A DNA stretch of 64,000 nt from Armatimonadota bacterium (GCA_017993055.1 JAGONM010000018.1:1-64000); one strand, 5' to 3'; shown: positions 1-8,730, numbered from the stretch's first letter. The notes: generated from the sequence alone by a model not told the origin. Numbers and translations are program-made.

Positions 1-60
1 GAGCGCGCGCAGAAGGCGAAGCGCGCCCGCCAGAAAGCCCTGGAAGCGCTGGCGGCATAG
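1..60 (+). CDS. C-terminal end of an unidentified protein (partial)
   Basis: Frame 1 is open from the window edge to a TAG at 58-60. It encodes about 19 residues rich in Ala, Lys, Arg and Gln (ERAQKAKRARQKALEALAA), typical of a basic helical C-terminal tail. The rest of the gene lies outside the window and no function can be assigned. The downstream gene has its own promoter, so this is probably the end of the preceding transcription unit. Confidence 0.5.
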   Translation, partial: ERAQKAKRARQKALEALAA

Positions 61-142
61 TGATGAAAATCAAGTCCGCGAGACACGAGCCCAAAACAAA
101 TGTACACACTCCAGCAGGAGTGACCTGCTTCCGGCAGATTCG

Positions 143-171
143 TTGACAGCGCCATGCCTCTGTGATAGGAT
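143..171 (+). promoter_or_regulatory. Sigma-70-type promoter for the ABC-F gene
   Basis: TTGACA (143-148), a 17-nt spacer and TAGGAT (166-171). The predicted transcription start near 178 leaves about 120 nt of leader before the ABC-F start codon at 301. The leader contains a short reading frame (254-310). Confidence 0.6.
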
Positions 172-253
172 ACCGCTGGATCGGGCCGTGGGCAAGGCTG
201 GCGCTCACGGCCTTCGCTATGACGGCATATCAACTAACGGGAGCATCGGAGTG

Positions 254-310
254 ATGGACACCCGACACTCGAGGACTCCTTCACTCCCGACCATCCTCCT
301 ATGGCCCTGA
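254..310 (+). CDS. Possible leader peptide overlapping the ABC-F start
   Basis: An 18-codon frame (MDTRHSRTPSLPTILLWP) starts with ATG at 254, 10 nt after a GGGAG motif (239-243). It stops at TGA 308-310, just past the ABC-F ATG at 301. The ABC-F start itself has no Shine-Dalgarno sequence; its upstream bases are pyrimidine-rich. Ribosomes ending the short frame could therefore reinitiate at 301. Some antibiotic-resistance ABC-F genes are controlled by translated leaders, but this particular frame could be chance. Confidence 0.4.
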   Translation: MDTRHSRTPSLPTILLWP

Positions 311-2157
311 TCTCGCTTAGCTGTGTCCGCAAGTCCTTCGGCGGATTCGACGTGCTCGACGAGGTGACCTTCACCATCGGAGCGTCGGAGAAGGTCGCGC
401 TCGTCGGCCCGAACGGTTCGGGCAAGACCACCATCCTCCGCATGATCGTGGGCCAGGAGGACCCGGACGGCGGCTCGGCGGACCTCCTTCCCGGCACGAC
501 GATCGGCTTCATGCCTCAGGATACCGAGCTATCCGGGGGCGGCAACCTCGTGGATGAAGTCTCCAATGCGACGACCGAGATCAAGCACCTCGAACGGGAG
601 CTGCGGCGCCTGGAATCAGCGATGAGCGCGCATCTTGAGATCGAATCCCTGCTTGCGGAGTACGGTGAAGTCCAGCACGAGTTCGAACGGCTCGGGGGAT
701 ACGCATTCGACGCCGAGGTGAAGTCCACGTTGAGCGGCCTCGGACTCGGCCCGGCGCATTGGGACAAACCGGTCGGCGTGCTCAGCGGAGGTCAGAAGAC
801 ACGTGCGGCGCTGGCCAAGCTGCTCCTCCAGAAACCCGATGTCCTTCTGCTCGATGAGCCGACGAACCACCTGGACATCGAGGCGTGCGAGTGGCTCGAA
901 GAGTTCCTGCAGGGCTTTCCCGGCGCGGTGCTCGTAGTGTCGCATGACAGGTATTTCCTCGACCGCGTCGTCACAAAGGTCGTGGACCTCCACGAGGGAT
1001 CCACGCGGAGCTACCACGGCAACTACACTGCTTACGCACGGCAGAAGGAGGAACTCCTCCGGCAGCAGGTCGAGAGCTACGAGCGCCAGCAGGCCGAGAT
1101 TGCCAGACTCGAGGACTTCATCGCTCGATATCACGCCGGTCAGCGGCATCGCGAAGCCAAGAGCCGAGGGAAACGGCTCGATAAGATGGAGCGAATCCGA
1201 AAGCCACGGACCGAGGCGTCCAGTATACACGTCAGACTCGAGACGGGCAGTTCGAGCGGCCACATCGTGCTCGACCTTCGCGAGGTCGGCAAGAGCTTCG
1301 ATGAGAAGCCTCTCTTCAGCGGTCTGAACCTGCTGGTCGAGAGCGGCGACCGGATCGGCCTCGTCGGGCCGAACGGGGCGGGTAAGACCACCCTGCTGCG
1401 GATGATCATGGGTGAGGAAGCGCCTTCGATGGGTACTCTCAGTGTGGGATACGGCGTGGAGGCCGGGTACTTCGCGCAGGACCTGGCAGGGCTCGACCCG
1501 GAGAACACCGTTATTGAGGAGCTGCTCGAGTCGGCCGACCTGACTCCCGGGGAGGCGAGGGACATACTCGCCCGGTTCATGTTCAGGGGAGATGATGTGT
1601 TCAAGCCGGTCTCCAAGTTGAGCGGTGGCGAGAGGAACAGGCTCGTCCTCGCCAAGTTGATGCTGAGCAAGCCGAACCTGCTGCTCCTCGACGAGCCGAC
1701 AAACCACCTGGACATAGACTCGCGACAAGCCCTAGATCGGGCTCTAAAAGAGTTCGGCGGAACGATCGTCCTGACATCGCACGACCGGTATCTTCTGAAC
1801 TCGGTGGCTACCCGGATCGTCGAGATAGCCGACGGGGCCGCGAGGGTGTTCGATGGGAACTACGATTTCTTCGTGGAGCGCGCCCGCAGTCAGAGGGCGC
1901 GCATCAGACCCGCGAGAAGGAAGCCGAAACCGAAACCCGAAGCGCCGGCCGGACCGAAAGGTCCGACCGCTGCCGACTATGAGCGGGAGATCGAAGCCGC
2001 TGAGGCACGTCTCGCCGAGCTGACCCATCTGCTCGGCAGGCCGGAAACCTACGCGGACGGTTCGGTTGCGGCTGCAACCCAAGCGGAGTATCGCGAAGAG
2101 GCAGCCACTATCGAGAGGCTCTATGCGGAGTGGGAAGCAGCCCTCGAAACACAGTGA
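301..2157 (+). CDS. ABC-F family ATP-binding protein
   Basis: A 618-residue protein with two ABC ATPase cassettes and no membrane segments, as in the ABC-F translation factors that act at the ribosomal E site. Cassette 1 has Walker A GPNGSGKTT (36-44), signature LSGGQ and LLLDEPTNHLD. The linker is charged and coiled (about 240-310). Cassette 2 has GPNGAGKTT, LSGGE and LLLDEPTNHLD. A Lys/Pro-rich hinge and a C-terminal coiled coil (about 560-618) resemble the Uup-type DNA- or RNA-binding tail. ATG 301 is the first possible start after an in-frame TAA. Whether it is a housekeeping Uup/EttA-like factor or a resistance protein cannot be told from sequence alone. Confidence 0.92.
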   Translation: MALISLSCVRKSFGGFDVLDEVTFTIGASEKVALVGPNGSGKTTILRMIVGQEDPDGGSADLLPGTTIGFMPQDTELSGGGNLVDEVSNATTEIKHLERELRRLESAMSAHLEIESLLAEYGEVQHEFERLGGYAFDAEVKSTLSGLGLGPAHWDKPVGVLSGGQKTRAALAKLLLQKPDVLLLDEPTNHLDIEACEWLEEFLQGFPGAVLVVSHDRYFLDRVVTKVVDLHEGSTRSYHGNYTAYARQKEELLRQQVESYERQQAEIARLEDFIARYHAGQRHREAKSRGKRLDKMERIRKPRTEASSIHVRLETGSSSGHIVLDLREVGKSFDEKPLFSGLNLLVESGDRIGLVGPNGAGKTTLLRMIMGEEAPSMGTLSVGYGVEAGYFAQDLAGLDPENTVIEELLESADLTPGEARDILARFMFRGDDVFKPVSKLSGGERNRLVLAKLMLSKPNLLLLDEPTNHLDIDSRQALDRALKEFGGTIVLTSHDRYLLNSVATRIVEIADGAARVFDGNYDFFVERARSQRARIRPARRKPKPKPEAPAGPKGPTAADYEREIEAAEARLAELTHLLGRPETYADGSVAAATQAEYREEAATIERLYAEWEAALETQ

Positions 2158-2210
2158 TCGCTTTACACTATGTTCACATTTCACTCGCCACATGCGACTA
2201 AAAGTCGGAT

Positions 2211-2807
2211 ATGTGGACTCTCGACGCAGCGATGCCGATGAATAGACCCGGAAAGCCGGCAACCTTGAATGCCGCCGTCGAGGACGACGGCGCGGTGCTC
2301 GTACGCCGGTATCTCGCGGGCGAAGAAGCCGCGTTTGACGAAATCGTGACTCGTTATCAACCTTACGTGTACAACGTCTGCCTGCAGATGCTCTACAATC
2401 CGTCGGACGCCGAGGATGCCGCGCAGAACGTGTTCATCGCCGTCTATAAGTCTCTGCCGAAGTTTCGAATGCAGTCAAAAGTCTCCACGTGGATCTATCG
2501 TATCGCAGTCAACCAGTGCATAAGCTGGCGGCGCGGCCGGCGGGAGGAACTGCCGATCGAGGAGGATATCCTCGACACGTCACGGCACTTTGAGGGCGCG
2601 GAAACCAGGGGTGAGATATCTCGCCTGATGCAGAAGTTGGCCCCTCACTACAGAGCGGTACTGGTGCTGAAGTACTATAGAGAGCTGTCGTACGAAGAGA
2701 TAGCCGAGATCCTGTCGTGGTCGCCGGACAAGGTGAAGTGCTACCTGCATCGGGCGAGAAACATATTCAAGGGGCTCTACGAAGCCGAGTTTGGGGGACA
2801 GCAATGA
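2211..2807 (+). CDS. ECF-type RNA polymerase sigma factor
   Basis: A 198-residue protein with the two conserved sigma-70 regions of group 4 factors. Region 2 (about 35-105) holds DAEDAAQNVFIAVYKSLPKF and a basic WIYRIAVNQ helix. Region 4 (about 140-190) holds the helix-turn-helix LSYEEIAEILSWSPDKVKCY. It should recruit RNA polymerase to a specific envelope or stress regulon. Its TGA overlaps the ATG of the next gene (ATGA), so it is translationally coupled to a zinc-type anti-sigma factor that probably holds it inactive. The start is uncertain: ATG codons at 2211, 2232 and 2238 all lack a clear Shine-Dalgarno sequence. Confidence 0.9.
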   Translation: MWTLDAAMPMNRPGKPATLNAAVEDDGAVLVRRYLAGEEAAFDEIVTRYQPYVYNVCLQMLYNPSDAEDAAQNVFIAVYKSLPKFRMQSKVSTWIYRIAVNQCISWRRGRREELPIEEDILDTSRHFEGAETRGEISRLMQKLAPHYRAVLVLKYYRELSYEEIAEILSWSPDKVKCYLHRARNIFKGLYEAEFGGQQ

Positions 2808-3637
2808 AGTGCTCGAAAGTACGCGAAAGGCTGATGGATTACATCCCGGCCGAACTGCCGCCGGGCGAACTTCAGCAGATCAACATGCATCTGGTCGGCT
2901 GTGAGGCGTGCCGCGCCGAAGTCGAGAAGGCTCGAAAGGCATCGTCTGCCCTCAAGGCGCTCGCGAACGAGTCGCCCTACCCGGACCTCGTCGCGGCAGT
3001 CAGGACGAGGCTCCCGGGAAGCGTACAGAGGCGCCCGGCGATCATGCCCGGGCTGGCGATAGGGTTCTCGGCGGCCGCAATGGTCGCGCTCATAGTGACC
3101 GGCTGGCTGCGATACGGCGACCTCGACCGCGGTGCCGCGACGGCGGTGGCGCCGACCGGTCAGCCCGGCGTTCAGCAGAAAGCGGCCACGGTGCAGACGC
3201 AGCCCACCACAGTTCAGCAAGAAACGGCTTCAGCGGATACCGCTGCCGCCGATCGGGAGCGTACCCCGTCGAAGGCCGCGGCTCCAAAGAGGAAACCGCT
3301 GAGGTCGGTGGCGAAACAAGGCATATCAGGCGCGGCCGACAAGCCGTCGTCCGAGCGGTTCGACGCAAAGGTGGACGATTCCGACTCGGTCATCCTGTTC
3401 GCCCTGAGGCCAAGGGAGCCTGAGATCTACGTGATGCACACTCAGGCCGAGGGTGAGGAATCCGCCACTGAACTGACAGTCGTCCGCGAGTTTGACGAAG
3501 GGGGCAACATCACCTCTGTGACCATCAGCGGAACGGTTGCCGGCAATGACGGGACGGGCAGCGACGTGCGGACTCTCGACAGGACCCTCGTTCCCGAACC
3601 GCCTCCGGCCGCCGAAGGGAGTTTGAAGGATGCGTAG
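2804..3637 (+). CDS. Membrane anti-sigma factor with zinc-finger N-terminus
   Basis: A 277-residue protein starting at ATG 2804, overlapping the sigma stop by 4 nt. The N-terminus carries an anti-sigma zinc domain (MKCSKVRERLMDYI then HLVGCEAC, the H-x3-C-x2-C pattern of zf-HC2 proteins). A single membrane segment lies near residues 82-102 (LAIGFSAAAMVALIVTGWL). It is followed by a low-complexity Thr/Gln/Ala-rich extracytoplasmic stretch and a compact C-terminal region (about 185-277) that I do not recognise. The predicted role is to hold the sigma factor at the membrane until an envelope signal releases it. It overlaps the next gene by 8 nt, so the three genes form one operon. Confidence 0.85.
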   Translation: MKCSKVRERLMDYIPAELPPGELQQINMHLVGCEACRAEVEKARKASSALKALANESPYPDLVAAVRTRLPGSVQRRPAIMPGLAIGFSAAAMVALIVTGWLRYGDLDRGAATAVAPTGQPGVQQKAATVQTQPTTVQQETASADTAAADRERTPSKAAAPKRKPLRSVAKQGISGAADKPSSERFDAKVDDSDSVILFALRPREPEIYVMHTQAEGEESATELTVVREFDEGGNITSVTISGTVAGNDGTGSDVRTLDRTLVPEPPPAAEGSLKDA

Positions 3638-5024
3638 ACTGCTGGTTATCGCACTCGCATTGCTCGCGCTGGCCGCGTCTGAATGCTGCGCGCAACCACC
3701 CGACGACCCTGCAAGGAGCGGTCCCGGTGAGGCTCGGGGGCGTTTGGGCGCGCGATCAGAGAATGCTGATCCGAATATGCAGCAGATGTGGGAGAACGTG
3801 CGGCAGTTCATGCCGGGCAGCCCGGACCTCTTCCGGATAGGCGACACATTCTTCGGCGAATCCATGTGGCTGAGATGGCCGGACAAGCGGATAACCCTGG
3901 ACGTCAAGAACGCCGCCGTATCCGATATCGCCGCGACGCTGCAGGAGCAGACCCAGATTCAGTTTGAAGTGAGTGAAGGCGTTCCCTCGGACCTCAAGAT
4001 CACGATACACGTGAACAAGATGCGTGTCAGGGAGTTCCTCGACACTTTCACATCCACCACGAACCTCACTTACGTGGCAGAAGGTCGGCAGAACTCGGAC
4101 GGCGCCGCGGAATCGGAGAAAGCTGCTGCCAAGGAATTGCCCTCTCCCGATTCGCAGAGCGAACCCTCTGCCGACTCGAGGCGCAGGGACGGACCGCCTA
4201 TTCCTCGAAGGCTGCTGACCGTCACCCACGTCACGATCCTCAACCCGAGGATCGAAGGGGTAGTTGTCAACATGGGGAAGGTCTCGGCGTCCCTGAAGAG
4301 GGCCGAACCGATCGAGGCGGTCACAAACCTCATCAAACAGATAAAGGGCGCAAACTATGTCGTCATGAGCCTAGATGACTACCTGGCGCTGCAATCGCCG
4401 GACGACGCGGTAAAGATCAAGGAAGCGCTCAGCAAAACGTCCAGACGACGGGTGACCCTGGAGATTCGCAACACGCCGGTGGCCGATGCCCTGACTCAGC
4501 TATCGGAAGCGGGGAAGTTCTACATCACGATTCCGAAGCCCGGGATACCGAGCTTCCTCATAATCCCCGACGTCACGGTGGCCTCCGAGAACAGCTTGCC
4601 GAGCCCGCCGATATCCTATTGGAGCACCGCCACGCGCGAGGCCCGGGAGCAGGGCATCTGCATGGAGTACACCAGGGAGATGACCCAGGCGCTGCTCGAC
4701 TACGCGAAGAAGAACGGCGATGCGCTTCCGGAAGCGGCGAAGTGGGTCGAGTTGGTTCCGTTGCGGAACGAGTACCTCGAGCGCCGTATGCCCGGAGGCC
4801 GATATCAGTACTCATACGGCATGAACTCTTATCTGAGCGGCACGAAGTTAGGCGAGATCAAGAATCCTGCTCAGGTGGTGTTGATTTTCGAATGCGACAA
4901 CAACCAGGGATACGGCACGGAGGACGACGTGATCCGGACGCTGAGGCATCCGGGCGGCGTCGTCTACGGTTTCGCAGATGGCAGTGTGAGAATCCTTACG
5001 GAGAAGCCGACCTTCAAACCGTGA
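3630..5024 (+). CDS. Secreted protein with two secretin/STN-like modules and an H-X9-DG C-terminus
   Basis: 464 residues with a signal peptide (MRRLLVIALALLALAASECCA). Two segments resemble the short N-terminal (STN) domains of secretins and TonB receptors: about 90-150 (KNAAVSDIAATLQEQTQIQF) and about 275-310 (RNTPVADALTQLSEAGKFY). The last 120 residues match the end of the DUF1559 prepilin-like proteins of Planctomycetes and relatives, with the H-X9-DG motif HPGGVVYGFADG. The N-terminal type IV prepilin motif that usually accompanies it is missing. It overlaps the anti-sigma gene, so it may be a target or sensor of that system. Its role is unknown. Confidence 0.75.
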   Translation: MRRLLVIALALLALAASECCAQPPDDPARSGPGEARGRLGARSENADPNMQQMWENVRQFMPGSPDLFRIGDTFFGESMWLRWPDKRITLDVKNAAVSDIAATLQEQTQIQFEVSEGVPSDLKITIHVNKMRVREFLDTFTSTTNLTYVAEGRQNSDGAAESEKAAAKELPSPDSQSEPSADSRRRDGPPIPRRLLTVTHVTILNPRIEGVVVNMGKVSASLKRAEPIEAVTNLIKQIKGANYVVMSLDDYLALQSPDDAVKIKEALSKTSRRRVTLEIRNTPVADALTQLSEAGKFYITIPKPGIPSFLIIPDVTVASENSLPSPPISYWSTATREAREQGICMEYTREMTQALLDYAKKNGDALPEAAKWVELVPLRNEYLERRMPGGRYQYSYGMNSYLSGTKLGEIKNPAQVVLIFECDNNQGYGTEDDVIRTLRHPGGVVYGFADGSVRILTEKPTFKP

Positions 5025-5049
5025 GTCGGCTGGGCATACCACTACTGAC

Positions 5050-5093
5050 AGGTGCCGGAGAGAGAATGAATCCCCCGCTCCGGCACCTTTTTT
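5050..5093 (+). terminator. Intrinsic terminator of the sigma/anti-sigma operon
   Basis: GGTGCCGGAG (5051-5060) pairs with CTCCGGCACC (5078-5087) and is followed by six T (5088-5093). It lies 26 nt after the stop at 5024. Confidence 0.9.
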
Positions 5094-5146
5094 CGTTCAT
5101 GAACCATCTTGCATGTTTCCCGACCGGGAAACGAAAATCAGAACCC

Positions 5147-5224
5147 TCATCCCCATTTCTGGCATCCCGAAAGGGCAATGGAGATCACGAGAAGAAACGG
5201 CAGAAACCAGAGCAGTCTCCCCAT
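5147..5224 (-). CDS. Tiny predicted lipoprotein (25 residues)
   Basis: ATG at 5224 begins a 25-codon frame: a basic start (MGR), a hydrophobic core (LLWFLPFLLVISIA), the lipobox LSGC, and only QKWG after the Cys. Signal peptidase II cleavage would leave a five-residue lipopeptide, as in entericidin-like micro-lipoproteins. A GGAAAGGGG motif lies about 10 nt upstream. It follows the TPR gene on the same strand after 80 nt, so both could be co-transcribed. The frame is too short for statistical support; the evidence is the complete signal and lipobox architecture. Confidence 0.5.
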   Translation of the reverse strand: MGRLLWFLPFLLVISIALSGCQKWG

Positions 5225-5305
5225 GTTAGTACACCCCTTTCCGAAAAACCGCCCCCTGCAACACTAAGGGAGCTTCGTTCAGGTGAGAGAGAGTGCAGGT
5301 GCGGG

Positions 5306-5812
5306 CTACTTGCCGGCGCAGTGGGCACAGAATACCTGATCAGCCACGACGACCTTGCAGGCCTTGCACACCGGCAGATGGCAGAATGAGCATACGCCTA
5401 CCGCGGGCTCATCGGTGTGGCGGGCGCAAGCCTGCGCCGACAGCGGTGTCATCCCTTCGTCCTCTTCGGCAAGCCTATCCAGAGCCTCGGCCGCCTTGGC
5501 GTAGTCGGGGTCGAGCCTTAGAGCAGTGCGGTAAGCCTCTCGAGCGAGGTCGTGAAGCCCATCCGCCTGGTACGCCAACCCGAGGTTGTAGTGGATGTTG
5601 GCGATATTCGGCCGGATGCTCATGGCGGTCTGGAATGCGCCGACCGCGCGATCGTAGAGCTTCTTCTGCGCGTAGGCGACGCCCAGGTAGTTGAAACCCC
5701 GATAGTCGTTCGGAAACTCGGAGCAGGCGCGCTCCAGAAACCCGACGGCGGCATCGAACTGCCCGGCCTTCAGCGCCAACAGTCCCTGGTCGAGGGAGGT
5801 CTGACCGATCAT
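5306..5812 (-). CDS. TPR-repeat protein with C-terminal zinc-binding module
   Basis: 168 residues from the ATG at 5812, chosen because AGGAGG lies 8 nt upstream; the ATG two codons earlier directly abuts that motif. Three tetratricopeptide repeats fill residues about 5-115 (FNYLGVAYAQKKLYDRAVGAF and IHYNLGLAYQADGLHDLARE are typical helices). The final 40 residues hold paired Cys/His (CARH, CSFCHLPVCKACK, FCAHC) resembling a B-box-type zinc finger. TPRs scaffold protein complexes; the finger may dock a partner. Partners are unknown. It has its own promoter at 5869-5897. Confidence 0.75.
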   Translation of the reverse strand: MIGQTSLDQGLLALKAGQFDAAVGFLERACSEFPNDYRGFNYLGVAYAQKKLYDRAVGAFQTAMSIRPNIANIHYNLGLAYQADGLHDLAREAYRTALRLDPDYAKAAEALDRLAEEDEGMTPLSAQACARHTDEPAVGVCSFCHLPVCKACKVVVADQVFCAHCAGK

Positions 5813-5868
5813 CCACATCCCCTCCTGAAACCCGCGTTTCTCCTGACCTGTGCTCGGGGGTCTGTTAG

Positions 5869-5897
5869 ACTGTATCGCGTTTGCCTGCAATTGTCAA
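5869..5897 (-). promoter_or_regulatory. Sigma-70-type promoter for the TPR gene
   Basis: On the minus strand, TTGACA (5897-5892), a 17-nt spacer and TACAGT (5874-5869). Transcription would start near 5862, about 50 nt before the ATG at 5812. Confidence 0.65.
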
Positions 5898-5942
5898 TCC
5901 TCTATCAAGATCATGTCGCTCGGAACGAGTGATATGTGCATG

Positions 5943-6326
5943 TTACCTAGCGCTGAATCGCACAGCAGCAGACGGAGCGGCTCGAGTATTCACCGAGTCC
6001 CTGACGGACGCCAGAATGTCAATGTCGGCGAGGGCAAAGACATAGACCCCCACGTAGACCGCGATTGCCAGCCGAAGCATCCGTCGGACGAAATGCGGGC
6101 GGTATCGCCGGCCCCACTCCGCAACGAATATGGGAAACAGCACCAGCAGCAGCTTCACTTCGACAAGGACGTTCCACCCCCTGTCCAGATAGTAGGACAT
6201 CAAGGGATTGCCCTCTACTGCACGATGGGTGCGAACCAGCCAGATCGTGACGACCAGATCCAGCGCGCATATCCCGAGTATGATGCAGCTCTCTGTGGCG
6301 AGCCAACGCTCGCAGACGCGTTTCAT
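5943..6326 (-). CDS. DUF5658-like small membrane protein
   Basis: 127 residues from ATG 6326 (MKRVCERWLATESCIILGIC). It has three predicted membrane segments near residues 13-30, 52-70 and 80-100. The segment with NPLMSYYLDRGWNVLVEVKL resembles DUF5658 membrane proteins, whose function is unknown. It lies 28 nt downstream of the c-di-GMP enzyme gene on the same strand, so it is likely the last gene of that riboswitch-controlled unit. The longer frame upstream of 6326 overlaps the enzyme gene and was not used. Confidence 0.6.
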   Translation of the reverse strand: MKRVCERWLATESCIILGICALDLVVTIWLVRTHRAVEGNPLMSYYLDRGWNVLVEVKLLLVLFPIFVAEWGRRYRPHFVRRMLRLAIAVYVGVYVFALADIDILASVRDSVNTRAAPSAAVRFSAR

Positions 6327-6354
6327 GGGCTGTTGTCGGCGCAGGAATCGCGGA

Positions 6355-8730
6355 TCAGGCCGCGTGGCGCTCCGGATGGCGCCGGCGCTTGTCCGCGTAC
6401 ATCTCCGTATCGGCTCGGGCGACCAGCGACTTGACGTCGTCGCCGTCATCGGGGAACGCCGCCAGACCTATGCTGACCCCGATTCTGACGGGCTGATCGT
6501 GATGGAATCCAGGATCGTATGCATCCACCGCATGCTTGATGCGTTCCGCGGTCTCCTGCGCTTCCTTCCCGGAAACCCCCGGAAGTATGATGACGAACTC
6601 GTCGCCGGCGTACCGGCAGACAGCGTCGTAGTCCCTTACCTGCGCTTTGAACAGGCTTCCCAGCTCTCTCAGCGCCTGATCACCCTGCTGATGGCCGAAT
6701 GTGTCGTTGACCGGCTTGAAGTTGTCCAGATCCAGGCAGAGCACGGACACGGACGACTTGGAACGCTTCGCGCGGCTCAGTTCCTGCTCCAGGTGGAGCA
6801 GCATGTACCGGGCATTGTGGAGTCCGGTAAGCGGATCGGTCAGCGCTGACTCTCTCGTCTGCTCGAAGAGCTGCGCGTTCTGTATCGCCCTGCCGACCTG
6901 AGGAGACACCACCGTCAACATTCGCAGATCGTCCGGCCGGAAGGCGTCCGGGGCGATGTCGTAGAGATTGAGGGTCCCGATGACCTCTTCCCCGCTCAGA
7001 ATCGGCACGATCATGGTAGACTGCAGTTCGATCCACTGTATGTACAGCTGTTTCAGCATCAGGTCGAACCGGTCGTAAGCGGCCACAAGTCCCTCGCCGC
7101 TCCTGGCGACCATGCCTGTCAACCCGTGGCCCACGAGAGTCCGGCTGTCCTCGAAGTAACGACCGTTCACCCCCACGGCGATCTTCGCGGCCAACCTGTC
7201 TGACTGGTCGTCCCTGAGGTAGATGACGCAGGTCGAGCAGGATACCATGTTCCGTATCTTGTTCGCCATCAGGCTGAGTACTTCTTCGAGGTTCAGTGTA
7301 GTGCTGGCCGTCTGGGCTATCTCATACATGGCCAGGAACTCATCCGTATATCCGGATATGCCGTCCTCGATGACGCGGCCCGCGCTCTCATCGGCTTCCG
7401 GCGAGGGTTCGACGCCGCTCGTGTCGGGCGACTCACCGCGCGAATCGAGGAAATGATCGAGCCCGTACTGCTCGACACCTTCGACGAACGCTTCCACGAC
7501 GGCCGGATCGAAGTGCGTTCCGGCCGCACCCTTGACGTACTCCAAGACCTGTTCAGGGGTGCTGTTCTCCCGATAGGAACGCTTATTGGTCATCGCGTCG
7601 AACACGTCGGCCGCGGCCAGTATCCGAGCCCCGACGGGAATCTCATTGCCTTTGAGACCGTCCGGGTAGCCGCCGCCGTCCCATCGCTCATGATGGCTGC
7701 GGATCATGGCGCCCACCGGCCAGGGGAAGTTCACGCCGCGCAGAACCTTCTCGCCGATGGCCGAGTGTGCCCTGACTTTCTCGAAATCCTGGTCATCCAG
7801 CTTCCCCGGCTTGTGGAGTACATGATCCGGGACCCCGAGCCGCCCTATGTCGTGCAGTATGGCCGCCGTGCGGATTCCCTCCACATCGTTGGGTGAGAGC
7901 TTCATTTGCTGAGCGATGGCCACCGCCACCCGCTCCACTCCCTTGGTGTGATAGGACTTGAACTTCTCCTTGGCGTCTATCGCGCCTGCGATGGATTCGA
8001 TCGTAGCGAGGTACACATCCGCGATGCTTCCGGACCTCTTAGTGAGGCGTGAGAAGGGGTCGGCGGCGATCTCCAACAGCGAAACATTGATCAGGTATGC
8101 AAGCGGCATCAGGACAGCGATCGGCTGCCACAGAGTGATCGCTTGCAGCATGTCGGCCGCGACTGCGATGCCCGCTCCTGCGACAAACTCACCCGCGAGA
8201 CGATAGCCGCGTATTCGACGGTTCGCGAGCGACCAGCTTCGCTGATGCCCGGCGAAGAGCTCACTTGCCAACAGCGCCACAAGACACGCAACGGCCGGCA
8301 CGACCACTGCAATGACCTGCAGATAGGCGGTATGTGCGGTGTTCTGAACGATGAACATCCGAGCCAGGCCCGCCACCGCGCCTGCGAGCGCGGCCTGCAA
8401 CCCCGTCTTGAGCACCCGCACAGTCGAATACGCGGACGATCCGGAGACTCCCGTGCCGATACCCGCCGCCATTCCGACCGTGAGGCCGCCGACCGGGCCG
8501 AACTGGATGGCCCCTGCGAAGGCGAGGGCTGCCGACACAGCCTTCGGCACATCCCGCCTCACCAGGCTGGCGGACTTCACTCCGACCAGGAACGCAAGTA
8601 GCGCGTACGTTGCCAGCATGTTTGCATACAGCGATCCGAAGGAGAACACTGTAAGGATGGCAAGCCAGAAGACGGTGAAGAAGACTGCTGCGGTCTGCTG
8701 TTTTGTAGCTTCTCTGTATGTCATAGGCAT
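6355..8730 (-). CDS. Membrane-bound HD-GYP / GAF / GGDEF cyclic-di-GMP turnover protein
   Basis: A 791-residue protein with opposing c-di-GMP activities. About seven membrane helices occupy residues 15-225. An HD-GYP phosphodiesterase domain (about 235-420) has HD at 293-294 and HHERWDGGGYP (346-356). A GAF-like sensor lies at about 465-620. A GGDEF domain (about 625-785) has AGDEF at 708-712 in place of GGDEF, a substitution tolerated in active cyclases. An RxxD inhibitory site (RDYD, 699-702) sits the usual five residues ahead. It could make and break c-di-GMP depending on membrane or GAF signals. Its mRNA leader carries a c-di-GMP-I riboswitch (9161-9270), giving feedback by its own product. 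Confidence 0.93.
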   Translation of the reverse strand: MPMTYREATKQQTAAVFFTVFWLAILTVFSFGSLYANMLATYALLAFLVGVKSASLVRRDVPKAVSAALAFAGAIQFGPVGGLTVGMAAGIGTGVSGSSAYSTVRVLKTGLQAALAGAVAGLARMFIVQNTAHTAYLQVIAVVVPAVACLVALLASELFAGHQRSWSLANRRIRGYRLAGEFVAGAGIAVAADMLQAITLWQPIAVLMPLAYLINVSLLEIAADPFSRLTKRSGSIADVYLATIESIAGAIDAKEKFKSYHTKGVERVAVAIAQQMKLSPNDVEGIRTAAILHDIGRLGVPDHVLHKPGKLDDQDFEKVRAHSAIGEKVLRGVNFPWPVGAMIRSHHERWDGGGYPDGLKGNEIPVGARILAAADVFDAMTNKRSYRENSTPEQVLEYVKGAAGTHFDPAVVEAFVEGVEQYGLDHFLDSRGESPDTSGVEPSPEADESAGRVIEDGISGYTDEFLAMYEIAQTASTTLNLEEVLSLMANKIRNMVSCSTCVIYLRDDQSDRLAAKIAVGVNGRYFEDSRTLVGHGLTGMVARSGEGLVAAYDRFDLMLKQLYIQWIELQSTMIVPILSGEEVIGTLNLYDIAPDAFRPDDLRMLTVVSPQVGRAIQNAQLFEQTRESALTDPLTGLHNARYMLLHLEQELSRAKRSKSSVSVLCLDLDNFKPVNDTFGHQQGDQALRELGSLFKAQVRDYDAVCRYAGDEFVIILPGVSGKEAQETAERIKHAVDAYDPGFHHDQPVRIGVSIGLAAFPDDGDDVKSLVARADTEMYADKRRRHPERHAA

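Noticed and set aside
616-1728. A 370-residue minus-strand frame
   Set aside because: Shadow of the ABC-F gene; its apparent repeats mirror the two ATPase cassettes.
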